From: Haliotis asinina
Taxonomy: Eukaryota; Mollusca; Gastropoda; Lepetellida; Haliotidae
Direction: 5' to 3'
NCBI RefSeq assembly: GCF_037392515.1
Contig: NC_090280.1
Span: 17,982,001-18,046,000 of the forward strand
Length of the DNA: 64,000 bases
The notes beneath the pieces were generated by a model that worked only from the letters and a program-made list of their open reading frames with translations, did not search any database and was not told the DNA's origin. A program made the position numbers and the translations under genes. Positions 1 through 11,310 of the stretch are shown piece after piece; the first letter of the stretch is position 1; every line of letters begins with the position of its first letter.

Positions 1-225
1 GTGGAAAGAGTGTCGTAACAAAACCGTAAAGTCAGGCGCCGAACCTCCTGAGCAACATTAAAGAAAGACCTTAACGGTTCGAACACCGCGTGCTTGTTAC
101 ATGGCGCATGGTATCTGACGCAAAGACATGCATGCGCATACACGTTCACTCACACATGCACGCAGGAAGCTATGTCAATGCAGTCATCTAAACCACTCAA
201 CCTTCGTAAATCTTGTGTTTTACAG

Positions 226-3200
226 AAGGAGCCCAGTCAGGAAACACCACGCAACCCAGCAGGGAAGAAAAGGCATTCCCACTAGATATCAAAATTGGAG
301 ACGGTGACGACTATGAAGATGGTGATGACGACTATGAAGAAGGTGGAAATGATGTCGACTATGAAGAAGGTGGAAATGATGTCGACTATGAAGAAGGTGG
401 AAATGATGTCGACTATGAAGAAGGTGGAAATGATGTCGACTATGAAGAAGGTGGAAATGATGTCGACTATGAAGAAGGTGGAAATGATGACGACTATGAA
501 GAACGTGGTGAAAACAATGATTACTATGACGATGGTGTACACAATGAGGACGATGTTGAAGGTGGTGGAGACGATGAAGACTATGACGATGGTGTACACA
601 ATAAGGACGATGTTGATGGTGGTGGAAGCGATGAAGACTATGACGATGGTGTACACAATGAGGACGATGTTGATGGTGGTGGAAGCGATGAAGACTATGA
701 CGATGGTGTACACAATGAGGACGATGTTGAAGGTGGTGGAAGCGATGAAGACTATGACGATGGTGTACACAATGAGGACGATGTTGAAGGTGGTGGAAGC
801 GATGAAGACTATGACGAAGATAGTAGAGAATATGACAACTATGAAGATGGTGATAACAATGACGAGTATGAAGAAGATGGTGGAAATGGTGAGGACAATG
901 AAGGAGGTGGTCGTGATGCCGACAAAGGAAAGGGAAGTGGTGGAGGTGGTGAAGACTATGGTGGAGGTGGTGAAGCCGACAAAGGAAAAGGAAGTGGTGG
1001 AGGTGGTAATGATTACTATGGAGGAGGTGATGTTGATGCTGACAATGGAAAGGGAAGTGGCGGAGGTGGTGAATATTACAATGGAGGAAGTGGTTATGAC
1101 TACAATGGAGGAAGTGGTGATGCCGACAAAGGAGAGGGAAGTGGCGGAGGTGGTGAATATTACAATGGAGGAGGTGGTTATGACTACAATGGAGGAAGTG
1201 GTGATGCTGACAAAGGAAAGGGAAGTGGCGGAGGTGGTGAATATTACAATGGAGGAGGTGGTTATGACTACAATGGAGGAAGTGGTGATGCTGACAAAGG
1301 AAAGGGAAGTGGCGGAGGTGGTGAATATTACCATGGAGGAGGTGGTTATGACTACAATGGAGGAAGTGGTGATGCCGACAAAGGAGAGGGAAGTGGCGGA
1401 GGTGGTGAATATTACAATGGAGGAGGTGGTTATGACTACAATGGAGGAAGTGGTGATGCCGACAAAGGAGAGGGAAGTGGCGGAGGTGGTGAATATTACA
1501 ATGGAGGAGGTGGTTACGACTACAATGGAGGAGGTGGTTATGACTACAATGGAGGAAGTGGTGATGCTGACAAAGGAAAGGGGAGTGGTGGAGGTGGTTA
1601 CGACTACAATGGAGGAGGTGGTTACGACTACAATGGAGGAAGTGGTGATGCCGACAAAGGAGAGGGAAGTGGCGGAGGTGGTGAATATTACAATGGAGGA
1701 AGTGGTGATGCCGACAAAGGAGAGGGAAGTGGCGGAGGTGGTGAATATTACAATGGAGGAGGTGGTTATGACTACAATGGAGGAAGTGGTGATGCTGACA
1801 AAGGAAAGGGAAGTGGCGGAGGTGGTGAATATTACAATGGAGGAGGTGGTTATGACTACAATGGAGGAAGTGGTGATGCCGACAAAGGAGAGGGAAGTGG
1901 AGGAGGTGGTGAATATTACAATGGAGGAGGTGGTTATGACTACAATGGAGGAAGTGGTGATGCCGACAAAGGAGAGGGAAGTGGCGGAGGTGGTGAATAT
2001 TACAATGGAGGAGGTGGTTATGACTACAATGGAGGAGGTGGTTATGACTACAATGGAGGAGGTGGTTATGACTACAATGGAGGAGGTGGTTATGACTACA
2101 ATGGAGGAAGTGGTGATGCCGACAAAGGAGAGGGAAGTGGCGGAGGTGGTGAATATTACAATGGAGGAGGTGGTTATGACTACAATGGAGGAAGTGGTGA
2201 TGCCGACAAAGGAAAGGGAAGTGGTGGAGATGGTGAATATTACAATGGAGGAGGTGGTTACGACTACAATGGAGGAGGTGGTGATGCCGACAAAGGAGAG
2301 GGAAGTGGTGGAGATGGTGAATATTACAATGGAGGAGGTGGTTATGACCAGAATGGAGGAAGTGGTGATGCCGACAAAGGAGAGGGAAGTGGCGGAGGTG
2401 GTGAATATTACAATGGAGGAGGTGGTTATGACTACAATGGAGGAAGTGGTGATGCTGACAAAGGAAAGGGAAGTGGTGGAGGTGGTGAATATTACAATGG
2501 AGGAGGTGGTTATGACTACAATGGAGGAAGTGGTGATGCCGACAAAGGAGAGGGAAGTGGCGGAGGTGGTGAATATTACAATGGAGGAGGTGGTTATGAC
2601 TACAATGGAGGAGGTGGTGATGCCGACAAAGGAGAGGGAAGTGGCGGAGGTGGTGAATATTACAATGGAGGAGGTGGTTATGACTACAATGGAGGAAGTG
2701 GTGATGCCGACAAAGGAGAGGGAAGTGGCGGAGGTGGTGAATATTACAATGGAGGAGGTGGTTACGACTACAATGGAGGAGGTGGTTATGACTACAATGG
2801 AGGAAGTGGTGATGCCGACAAAGGAAAGGGAAGTGGTGGAGGTGGTTACGACTACAATGGAGCAGGTGGTTATGACTACAGTGGAGGAAGTGGTGATGCC
2901 GACAAAGGAGAGGGAAGTGGTGGAGGTGGTTACGACTACAGTGGAGGAGGTGGTTATGACTACAATGGAGGAAGTGGTGATGCCGACAAAGGAGAGGGAA
3001 GTGGCGGAGGTGGTGAATATTACAATGGAGGAGGTGGTTATGACTACAATGGAGGAGGTGGTGATGCCGACAAAGGAGAGGGAAGTGGCGGAGGTGGTGA
3101 ATATTACAATGGAGGAGGTGGTTACGACTACAATGGAGGAAGTGGTGATGCCGACAAAGGAGAGGGAAGTGGCGGAGGTGGTGAATATTACAATGGAGGA

Positions 3201-5705
3201 AGTGGTGATGCCGACAAAGGAGAGGGAAGTGGTGGAGGTGGTTACGACTACAATGGAGGAGGTGGTTATGACTACAGTGGAGGAAGTGGTGATGCCGACA
3301 AAGGAGAGGGAAGTGGTGGAGGTGGTTACGACTACAGTGGAGGAGGTGGTTATGACTACAATGGAGGAGGTGGTTATGACTACAATGGAGGAAGTGGTGA
3401 TGCCGACAAAGGAGAGGGAAGTGGTGGAGGTGGTGAAGATTACGATGGAGGAGGTGGTTACGAGTACAATGGAGGAGGTGGTGATGCCGACAAAGGAGAG
3501 GGAAGTGGCGGAGGTGGTGAATATTACAATGGAGGAGGTGGTTATGACTACAATGGAGGAGGTGGTTATGACTACAATGGAGGAGGTGGTTATGACTACA
3601 ATGGAGGAGGTGGTTATGACTACAATGGAGGAAGTGGTGATGTCGACAAAGGAGAGGGAAGTGGCGGAGGTGGTGAATATTACAATGGAGGAGGTGGTTA
3701 TGACTACAATGGAGGAAGTGGTGATGCTGACAAAGGAAAGGGAAGTGGCGGAGGTGGTGAATATTACAATGGAGGAGGTGGTTATGACTACAATGGAGGA
3801 AGTGGTGATGCTGACAAAGGAAAGGGAAGTGGCGGAGGTGGTGAATATTACAATGGAGGAGGTGGTTATGACTACAATGGAGGAAGTGGTGATGCCGACA
3901 AAGGAAAGGGAAGTGGTGGAGATGGTGAATATTACAATGGAGGAGGTGGTTACGACTACAATGGAGGAGGTGGTGATGCTGACAATGGAAAGGGAAGTGG
4001 CGGAGGTGGTGAATATTACAATGGAGGAGGTGGTTACGACTACAATGGAGGAGGTGGTGATGCCGACAAAGGAGAGGGAAGTGGTGGAGATGGTGAATAT
4101 TACAATGGAGGAGGTGGTTATGACCAGAATGGAGGAAGTGGTGATGCCGACAAAGGAGAGGGAAGTGGCGGAGGTGGTGAATATTACAATGGAGGAGGTG
4201 GTTATGACTACAATGGAGGAAGTGGTGATGCTGACAAAGGAAAGGGAAGTGGTGGAGGTGGTGAATATTACAATGGAGGAGGTGGTTATGACTACAATGG
4301 AGGAAGTGGTGATGCCGACAAAGGAGAGGGAAGTGGCGGAGGTGGTGAATATTACAATGGAGGAGGTGGTTATGACTACAATGGAGGAGGTGGTGATGCC
4401 GACAAAGGAGAGGGAAGTGGCGGAGGTGGTGAATATTACAATGGAGGAGGTGGTTATGACTACAATGGAGGAAGTGGTGATGCCGACAAAGGAGAGGGAA
4501 GTGGCGGAGTTGGTGAATATTACAATGGAGGAGGTGGTTACGACTACAATGGAGGAGGTGGTTATGACTACAATGGAGGAAGTGGTGATGCCGACAAAGG
4601 AAAGGGAAGTGGTGGAGGTGGTTACGACTACAATGGAGCAGGTGGTTATGACTACAATGGAGGAGGTGGTTACGACTACAATGGAGGAAGTGGTGATGCC
4701 GACAAAGGAGAGGGAAGTGGCGGAGGTGGTGAATATTACAATGGAGGAAGTGGTGATGCCGACAAAGGAGAGGGAAGTGGTGGAGGTGGTTACGACTACA
4801 ATGGAGGAGGTGGTTATGACTACAGTGGAGGAAGTGGTGATGCCGACAAAGGAGAGGGAAGTGGTGGAGGTGGTTACGACTACAGTGGAGGAGGTGTTTA
4901 TGACTACAATGGAGGAGGTGGTTATGACTACAATGGAGGAAGTGGTGATGCCGACAAAGGAGAGGGAAGTGGCGGAGGTGGTGAAGATTACGATGGAGGA
5001 GGTGGTTACGAGTACAATGGAGGAGGTGGTGATGCCGACAAAGGAGAGGGAAGTGGCGGAGGTGGTGAATATTACAAAGGAGGAGGTGGTTACGACTACA
5101 ATGGAGGAAGTGGTGATGCCGACAAAGGAGAGGGAAGTGGTGGAGATGGTGAATATTACAATGGAGGAGGTGGTTACGACTACAATGGAGGAAGTGGTGA
5201 TGGCGACAATGGAAAGGGAAGTGGCGGAGGTGGTGAATATTACAATGGAGGAGGTGGTTACGACTACAATGGAGGAAGTGGTGATGCCGACAAAGGAGAG
5301 GGAAGTGGCGGAGGTGGTGAATATTACAATGGAGGAGGTGGTTATGACCACAATGGAGGAAGTGGTGATGCCGACAAAGGAGAGGGAAGTGGCGGAGGTG
5401 GTGAATATTACAATGGAGGAGGTGGTTACGACTACAATGGAGGAGGTGGTGATGCCGACAAAGGAGAAGGAAGTGGCGGAGGTGGTGAAGATTACAATGG
5501 AGGAGGTGGTTACGACTACAATGGAGGAGGTGGTGATGCCGACAAAGGAGAGGGAAGTGGCGGAGGTGGTGAAGATTACAATGGAGGAGGTGGTTACGAC
5601 TACAATGGAGGAAGTGGTGATGCCGACAAAGGAGAGGGAAGTGGTGGAGGTGGTGAAGATTACTATGGAGGAGGTGGTTATGACTACAGTGGAAAGGAAA
5701 ATTAA
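226..5705 (+). CDS. Gly/Asp/Tyr-rich repetitive protein, large last exon (N-terminus missing)
   Basis: Open for about 1,826 codons and closed by TAA at 5703-5705. It starts at a probable intron acceptor (pyrimidine-rich TGTTTTACAG ending at 225); an in-frame stop lies just upstream at 207-209, so the start codon and any signal peptide must be in an earlier exon. After a short unique lead come three repeat zones: about six 9-residue units (GGNDVDYEE), about five 19-residue units (YDDGVHNEDDVEGGGSDED), then some 4.6 kb of 28-residue units of the type DADKGEGSGGGG-EYYNGGGG-YDYNGGSG. Recurrent C/T differences between units (GCC/GCT Ala, GGC/GGT Gly, TAC/TAT Tyr) are silent in this frame but change residues in the other open frames, which favours this frame as coding. 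Composition resembles secreted structural proteins such as mollusc shell-matrix, mucous or byssal proteins. That assignment is inference; I do not recognise a named family. Confidence 0.7.
333..506 (+). repeat. 27-bp coding tandem repeat (9 aa)
   Basis: About six nearly perfect copies of a unit encoding GGNDVDYEE, each carrying GTCGAC; the last copy differs (NDDDYEER). This is the acidic N-terminal block of the Gly-rich exon. Confidence 0.9.
525..815 (+). repeat. 57-bp coding tandem repeat (19 aa)
   Basis: About five copies of a unit encoding YDDGVHNEDDVEGGGSDED, with E/D, N/K and G/S variants. It is distinct from the 9-residue block before it and from the Gly-rich block after it. Confidence 0.9.
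1050..5690 (+). repeat. 84-bp coding tandem array (28 aa) with higher-order duplication
   Basis: The basic unit encodes GGSGDADKGEGSGGGG followed by EYYNGGGGYDYN. Some units are extended by extra YDYNGGGG modules or shortened. Rare marker variants occur twice at the same offset: a GACCAG (Asp-Gln) at 2347 and 4123, and a GCA (Ala) codon at 2862 and 4638, both 1,776 bp apart. A third pair (GATTACGATGG, at about 3438 and 4986) is 1,548 bp apart. A block of more than 1 kb was therefore duplicated inside the array, with a later 228-bp length difference. Confidence 0.85.
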
Positions 5706-6660
5706 AGAGTTATCTCCTGCTAGCTTGTGTGTCAAGATTTTCCTGGAGATCATGCGTGTTCAGTTCACTTTGGCTAAAAATCAATTTCATAAACTGTGTG
5801 GTTTTACGCTGCTATTAGCAATAATACAACAATATCACGGCAGGTGACACTGGAGAATGGGCTGCACATCATTACGTACACAATTGTCTCCCTTTCTACT
5901 CGCCAGGAGCCTATCATCAGGGTTCAAATCGCTGTTATGTTCACCATTATTTTTCCATAGCTATGATTTTCACTTGCCTGGCATACAAATGATCTAAGTG
6001 AAGCAAGTCTACTGTACGTGCAGAACACTGAACACTCAACTTGATTTTAAGTAAAGAAGTAAAGGTTTATTTTAATATTTAAAATTGTCAACACATCTGT
6101 GCAACTGCCTGTGGTGTAAAGAATTGTTCACTGAATTATTACAGTAACCATTTAGAAACACGCAGGTTGTAGGTTCGAATCTAGGTTGCTGATTAAACTT
6201 TTTCAAATTTATAACAATTTACATCCTGTCAATCTGATCACATGATCAGAAGCACATGGGTTCAGGCAGTCAGAAGGCCTCCATGTTGCGAGTGAAACAC
6301 ACCGAGTCATGGCAGAACGCAGACGTGAGTAACTTCTTCAATTTTTCTTGCTTCTATGTCCAAACGAGATACCAGAAAACTTATTAGACGTAATTGCTTA
6401 TTTGCGTATTTTGAAATTAAGGATTTGAATATTTGTACACCTCATTAGGTTCAGTTGTACTGTTTACTCAAAAGGTATTTCGTTTCTCTTTTGTAGTTTT
6501 TCTGAACCTCTCGTCCACTGTTTTACAACGGTTGAACGTATGCTACAACGGCGATAAAGGGAAATAAACTTTGGTGAGAGTGTTTCAGCCCAATGTGATT
6601 TTTGCCACAACATCTACACTTTGCTCGGGTTATAAATCCATCATCTCAACTTTTCAGTTT
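5706..6660. other. 3' flank of the Gly-rich gene
   Basis: No ORF of note. It contains a short SINE-B tail remnant and a possible poly(A) signal AATAAA at 6563-6568 on the plus strand, a plausible 3' end for the Gly-rich gene. A lone B-box-like GGTTCGAATC near 6172 has no tRNA around it. Confidence 0.4.
5795..5880 (-). repeat. SINE-B fragment (tail half)
   Basis: GGTTTTACGCTGCTATTAGC, then AATATCACGGCAGG and GAATGGGCTGCACATC, match the tail and body of the tRNA-headed SINE seen complete at 46855-47003. The tRNA head is missing. Confidence 0.6.
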
Positions 6661-6860
6661 ACAGATACCCGTGAAGATGCGAGTTCGAATCGGTCTTCAG
6701 CAACCCTGATGTTCGTAAGAGGCGACTAACGGGATCGGGTGGTCAGACTCGTTGATTTGCTTGAGCTCACTGGATCACTGAACTGTCTCTTCGATTGTTT
6801 ACAAACCGCCGCCACATAGACAGAATGTTGAGGAGTGTGAAGTTACACAAACAAACAAAT
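6661..6860 (+). repeat. SINE-A copy
   Basis: Reads CCCGTGAAGATGCGAG, CTTCAGCAACCC, GTAAGAGGCGACTAACGGG and ATCGGGTGGTCAGACTCG, then CACTGGATCACTGAAC and a degraded GCCGCCACATAGACAGAATG tail. This is the same family and orientation as copies at 12940, 20500 and 36826, each downstream of a sulfotransferase coding exon. Confidence 0.75.
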
Positions 6861-7720
6861 TACAAGCCTGAAAATATTGTAGTGAGAGTATATGGATTAC
6901 TGAACTATGCAGCGAGTGCCAGAAATTCGTGAATTGTTATTCAAGTGTGTTGTGTTGGAATTTTTATGAGTCCAGCACAAAACAAAAACAAACATATTAA
7001 GTGTCATTCAGATTAGGTTTAAACCCTAGTCGCTCACTCCAATATATTGTCACCGTGTGGTGTACGGTGACTGGAAAATTAGCTCATGATTTTGATGAAC
7101 ATTACTTTGAGTTGATGAAGACAAATGAATATGTTGATGAAGACGAAGGCATAGTTTAGTTGTTCAAACTTCTTTAGTTGGTTCCACAAGACATGACAAA
7201 CAAGTATACATGAATGAGGTGAGCGGACTTTCAGCTCAACCCCAGGGCCTTTCCTGCGAGCGGCATAATCCTGCTCGCGGTCGTCCCTATACAGACAGTC
7301 GGAATACCGGACTCCGCACTCACACTCAGTATAGATGTGAGCACACACACATATATATATATATACAGTTTTTAACAACAATGGACAGGCAAAGGTTACA
7401 CAATGGACAGACAGAGAAACAATAGTACTTCCTTCTAAAGTTGATGTGATGACAGACACAGCCAAGGGGGGTGACCAATAAAGGCTGTTAATGTCATGTG
7501 CGGTAATTAATGGGAGTGACCAAGAGGGACAGGGTAGCTGACAAGACAATGTATTCTGCGGTAGTGATAAAGATTAAGAATGCAGATTGAATAATAATTA
7601 GATTTCATATGGTCTTGTTACATAGTTTTTGGTGTTTGGAAATATTTGGAAAGTCCTTAAGTAGACACTATAACAATAGAGCTTTGCTGAAACATGCGAC
7701 CTTCGTGTATGTTTTCTGAA
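6861..7720. other. Intergenic, no gene seen
   Basis: No convincing coding frame. It holds a short (CA)n(TA)n microsatellite at about 7340-7366. The minus ORF at 7079-7549 has no recognisable domain and crosses that microsatellite. Confidence 0.5.
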
Positions 7721-7721
7721 T

Positions 7722-7727
7722 TTTATT
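7722..7727 (-). terminator. Poly(A) signal of sulfotransferase gene 1
   Basis: AATAAA on the minus strand within CTGAATAAAATTCAGAA. The same word follows genes 3 and 4 (20820-20825, 37137-37142); in gene 2 the equivalent position near 14090 reads AATGAT. Confidence 0.5.
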
Positions 7728-7911
7728 CAGCTACAAAGCAAGTTTCGTTTTTAAGAAATGGATACTTCAGAAAGTTATACTATTGCAATTCCCTGTGATC
7801 GCCAATACTCGTAGCTCAAGATCATTTTGAGACCAAGATTCAACAAGTAAAACCTGCAGAAAGTGATACATAAAGGGCGAAATTGTTCAAAAAATATGCT
7901 TCGTTATGAAT

Positions 7912-9219
7912 CTAACAAACAAGAGGTTGTAGACGCCCAGGCAGGTCTATCTTCTCGCCAAATTTCGGGAAGCCAAATAGGTCTGAGACAAAATTACAGT
8001 CATACAGCTCTCGAGGTGTCAGAGGTAAACGATTTACTAATGACTTCCGGCTGATCGTCGAGCCTCGTTGTGAGTCTACTTCAAATGCTGCCAGAGCTTT
8101 CGAGACATGTTTCTCTGGTATGTCTAATTTCTGGAACAATGCTCTAACCATTCCTTCCTTCTCCTTCACAAGCTCTTCGTACTGAACGGCAAATATCGGA
8201 ATCCCACTCTCCCTAAACTCCTTGTATCGCGTCATAAGACCCGCACACAATATCATCCAATGTCCGACAAAGGTGAAGTTTGTGGCAATGTCGTCAAGTG
8301 CATGGTCATAACGATCTATGCGTGAAAACATCTTGAACATAGCTCTTCGGAACCCAGGAAAGATCTTTGCGAGAACATCAGAATCGGCAAATACTTTCAG
8401 GATTTTTCCTGTTAACTCAGACATTGCAAGGGCCTTGCAAGACATTGCATAAGGTAGGCTGTCTCTGTACAGAAACAGGTGCTTGATTTTAGGAAACATT
8501 TCACATATGACCTTAACCTCTGCGAACGTATGGGCACCGACCTTCAGAATAATTCTTTGAGCTCCTGGCAGCGTCTTACACTGCAGTCTGATGACACTTC
8601 GCAACAGCTTTCGCATTACCTCTTCCGGGGCGGCTTCTGTCTTACTAGTGATTGTGATAAAACTAACGGCATCAGGTTCTGAGATGGCTATTGTTCCGGG
8701 GACTTTCTCAAACACCTGGCTCAGAAGAGTAGAGCCACAGCGTCCAGTGTTTGAGACCCATATGACAGGTACCTGAGGGTCGCCCGTCTCGTCCGCCAGA
8801 CGATGGAAGGCTTCCATAGGAATGGTGTATAGCTTCTCAGCATTGACATTCTGGGCCCACTTTGTGAAAGGATGTGCGTCGGAGCTGTAGATGTTTACAT
8901 CAGTGGCTGTTTTAACAAATATGGCCTCTGTTAAAGTGATATTATACAGAGATATTGATGGGTCCAAGAGGATTCGAGGATGGTCAAAGCGTTCATGTGT
9001 AGTCCAGAATTCATTTGTATTTGAAGCCGTTAGGTGCGACGTTTTCCTTTTCCAAAGCACGTGTTGCACGTGGACGGCACGTTCATAACACGTGCTGGCA
9101 GCTGCACGTTCAGACTGTACTGCACTAATTCTCCAAATAATGCGCTGAAGAACTTTGTATATAGGTGTCAAAATCAGGTATATGATGGAAACGAGGTTGG
9201 ATGACAGGTCAGAAAACAT
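7912..9219 (-). CDS. Sulfotransferase-like protein, gene 1
   Basis: Single coding exon, 435 aa, intact. Residues about 9-25 are a hydrophobic, probably signal-anchor segment after a short N-tail, so a type II Golgi membrane protein is likely. A P-loop-like 5'-phosphosulfate-binding motif lies at 159-166 (GRCGSTLL) after a beta strand (PVIWVSN). A 3'-phosphate-binding motif lies at 251-260 (YRDSLPYAMS), with Arg252 and Ser260 eight residues apart as in known PAPS-dependent sulfotransferases. N-glycosylation sequons occur at NIT (93) and NFT (314). The start ATG lies 10 nt after the acceptor CTTCTTCAG, the arrangement seen in all five copies. The last ~45 residues (from SLVNRLPLTP) diverge from the other four genes. 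Acceptor substrate unknown. Confidence 0.85.
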   Translation of the reverse strand: MFSDLSSNLVSIIYLILTPIYKVLQRIIWRISAVQSERAAASTCYERAVHVQHVLWKRKTSHLTASNTNEFWTTHERFDHPRILLDPSISLYNITLTEAIFVKTATDVNIYSSDAHPFTKWAQNVNAEKLYTIPMEAFHRLADETGDPQVPVIWVSNTGRCGSTLLSQVFEKVPGTIAISEPDAVSFITITSKTEAAPEEVMRKLLRSVIRLQCKTLPGAQRIILKVGAHTFAEVKVICEMFPKIKHLFLYRDSLPYAMSCKALAMSELTGKILKVFADSDVLAKIFPGFRRAMFKMFSRIDRYDHALDDIATNFTFVGHWMILCAGLMTRYKEFRESGIPIFAVQYEELVKEKEGMVRALFQKLDIPEKHVSKALAAFEVDSQRGSTISRKSLVNRLPLTPRELYDCNFVSDLFGFPKFGEKIDLPGRLQPLVC

Positions 9220-9351
9220 CTTCTGGTTCCTGAAGAAGACAAAAATATGTCAAGCTTGATATCCATCCTGTGTAGAAAAGTAAATGTTTGCTATTTATGC
9301 AAATCAAACTCGGGCCTCTCTCATAACACATGTCGTAAAAGCGGTACTGTT

Positions 9352-9490
9352 GTCCGGGTGGATTGGTAGTTGGGGATTTCGGGTGGATTGGAAGTGGAGT
9401 ATTTCCGGTGAATTGGGAGTTGGGCATTTTGGGTGGATTAGTAGTTATGGATTTCTGGTGGATTGGGATTCGGGGATTTCGGGTGGATGG
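9352..9490. repeat. Degenerate ~26-bp tandem repeat
   Basis: About five imperfect copies of GGTGGATTGG-nAGTTGGGGATTTC. A related but more eroded version lies at 15785-15875, at the same position relative to gene 2, so it predates that duplication. Confidence 0.6.
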
Positions 9491-9734
9491 AGTATGGAAG
9501 TAACCCAGGCCTTGCACGGTTAACTCTCAAACGTATACCCTGGGCCTCTATTGCAACAAAGCAAAGGGAGCCGTAAACACAATGGTACATTGTTACACTA
9601 CAAAACGAAAGACCAAACGGTGGCCACTGGTGATGTTTCTGAACATGCTGGATTTGGCTGGCATAGCTTAACACACAGAATGGGGACTGAACCTTAGGGC
9701 GAAAAGGACTATGAGATGCATTTTCCTGCAAACT

Positions 9735-9939
9735 ATTGCACACAATACAAACACATCCACCACACACGACAGACAATGCACATACATCCAAACACAAATA
9801 CACACACACACAATGCACGTCTATCAACGACACACACAATACACATCCACTACACAAACAATGCACACATACACACATCAACGACGGACAGACAGACAGG
9901 CAATGCACATACATCCAAACACACACACACGCACGCACG

Positions 9940-9970
<31 letters not shown>

Positions 9971-10000
9971 ACACACACATACACGTACGTCCACCAACGT
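9735..10000. repeat. CA-rich microsatellite tract
   Basis: ACACA/CACAC runs interspersed with ATGCACATACATCC words and ending in a (CA)n core at about 9920-9990. The overlapping ORFs in all frames are artefacts of this composition. Confidence 0.9.
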
Positions 10001-10280
10001 ATAGTTAAAATTGCTAGTCTACAGCATGCTTATAGTATGGAGGCTCTCACCAATCATGCAATATCGCCTAACCTAGAAACATTCTCGATTTAAATATGAA
10101 AATGGCAAAGTACACATCAGAATAGCAATTAAACTTTGTACTAAACTTTGGCCACAACCTTTTGACTCCACATTTCTGTAACAAAGCGTAAGTGCACCAT
10201 ATTACATAAAGAACACTAGAATTTTCTCCTTCATGAAATACAGTATGACTGGATGTTTGAGGCCAATGATGTACAGAACA

Positions 10281-10436
10281 GGATGTTAAAGGGGTATACG
10301 TTATGTTAAAGGGGTATAAGTTATGTTACAGGGGTATACTTTATGTTAAAGGGGTATACGTTATGTTAAAGGGGTGTAAGTTATGCTAAAGGGGTATACG
10401 TTATGTTAAAGGGGTATACGTTATGTTAAAGGGGTT
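10281..10436. repeat. 20-bp minisatellite, about 8 copies
   Basis: Unit TTATGTTAAAGGGGTATACG, with single-base variants (TTACAGG, GTGTAAG, ATGCTAA). Confidence 0.95.
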
Positions 10437-10579
10437 ACCACATGAACACTTACTTTGCTGCAACAGGAATAACCCCAATCATTTAAATTAATAAAGGCAT
10501 TATACGCTTATATATCAAATAGAAAACCAAAAGCACCCCAAACGCTCGTTTGATCAAATTTAGCTAAAGTCTCTTTCAT

Positions 10580-10690
10580 TCTCCAGGGGTGGCGGTAAGA
10601 GCGTTTGCCTGTCACTTTGGAGACTCGGTTCAGATTCCCGACAATGGCACAATGTGCAAAACCTTCGTCTGGCATCCCCTGTGTGGTAGT
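10580..10690 (+). repeat. SINE-B fragment (tRNA head)
   Basis: A-box-like TGGCGGTAAGAGCG and B-box-like GGTTCAGATTCCC, followed by CACAATGTGC and CTGGCATCCCCTG, match the head and body of SINE-B. It lies against the 3' side of the LINE fragment. Confidence 0.55.
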
Positions 10691-11150
10691 ACTGTGTTAG
10701 TCGTGTGTTACAGACAGAGATAAGTATCATCATGACCAAGAACTTGTGGAATTGAACTTCTTTTATTTCAACTTCCATTTGTAACGCTGGTTTTGTAAAG
10801 GGGATTAATTTCCTCGACAATAGGATATTGTTTCCGTTGAATAAATTGAAATAAACTGGCAGTATATATGCCCATTTACAGAATATGGTTAAGATGATTA
10901 TCCAGAAACGTGGCAGTGGGAATCGCATCATCTAAGACGAGACATAAAGAAGAATCATCGGCAAGAAGTCGAATATTGCTCACCTCTATAAACTGAAAAC
11001 AGAAACAGTCCTAACACTGATCCTTGAGGTATCCCTGACCTTGGTTTCCGTTAGTAATTTCCGTTTATACCGTGCGCCGTAAGTTTGACTAAGATGCCTC
11101 TCTGCCATAACTTTATCAAAAGCTTTACTTGCATCTCACTTACATAGTGA
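10690..11150 (-). mobile_element. LINE reverse-transcriptase fragment
   Basis: On the minus strand, in order but split over different frames: a motif A relic (DASKAFDKV), motif B (GIPQGSVLG), motif C (LLADDSSLC) and a later block (NNILLSRKL..EVQFHKFL). This order is diagnostic for a non-LTR reverse transcriptase. Several frameshifts; clearly dead. Confidence 0.8.
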
Positions 11151-11310
11151 CTCGGCGAATATGATTTTACGCCGCTCGTAGCAATATCCGAGCAACATCA
11201 CGACAGGAGACACCAGAAATGGGCTCCATACAATGTACCCATCTGGGGAATCGTACCCCGGTCTTCAGCACAACGGGCGGGTGTTGTAACCATAAGGCTC
11301 TCCCTCATGT
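11148..11310 (-). repeat. SINE-B copy
   Basis: Starts TTTTACGCCGCTCGTAGC and carries AACATCACGACAGGAGACAC, GAATCGTACCCCGGTCTTC (B-box region) and GTAACCATAAGGCT (A-box region). The tRNA head is at the right, so the element is on the minus strand. Confidence 0.8.

Noticed and set aside
282-5753. 1,823-codon minus-strand ORF (Thr/Ser/Ile/Val-rich) opposite the Gly-rich exon
   Set aside because: It is open only because the repeat unit lacks stops on that strand; differences between units change its residues (Ile/Val, Gly/Ser) while being silent in the plus-strand Gly frame.
295-5847. 1,850-codon plus-strand ORF in another frame (EEVVMTTMEE repeats)
   Set aside because: The same recurrent C/T differences are replacements in this frame (Met/Thr, Pro/Leu, Ala/Val); shadow of the Gly-rich frame.
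6165-6190. B-box-like GGTTCGAATC as a tRNA gene
   Set aside because: No A-box, no foldable cloverleaf and no tail; a decayed SINE head or chance.
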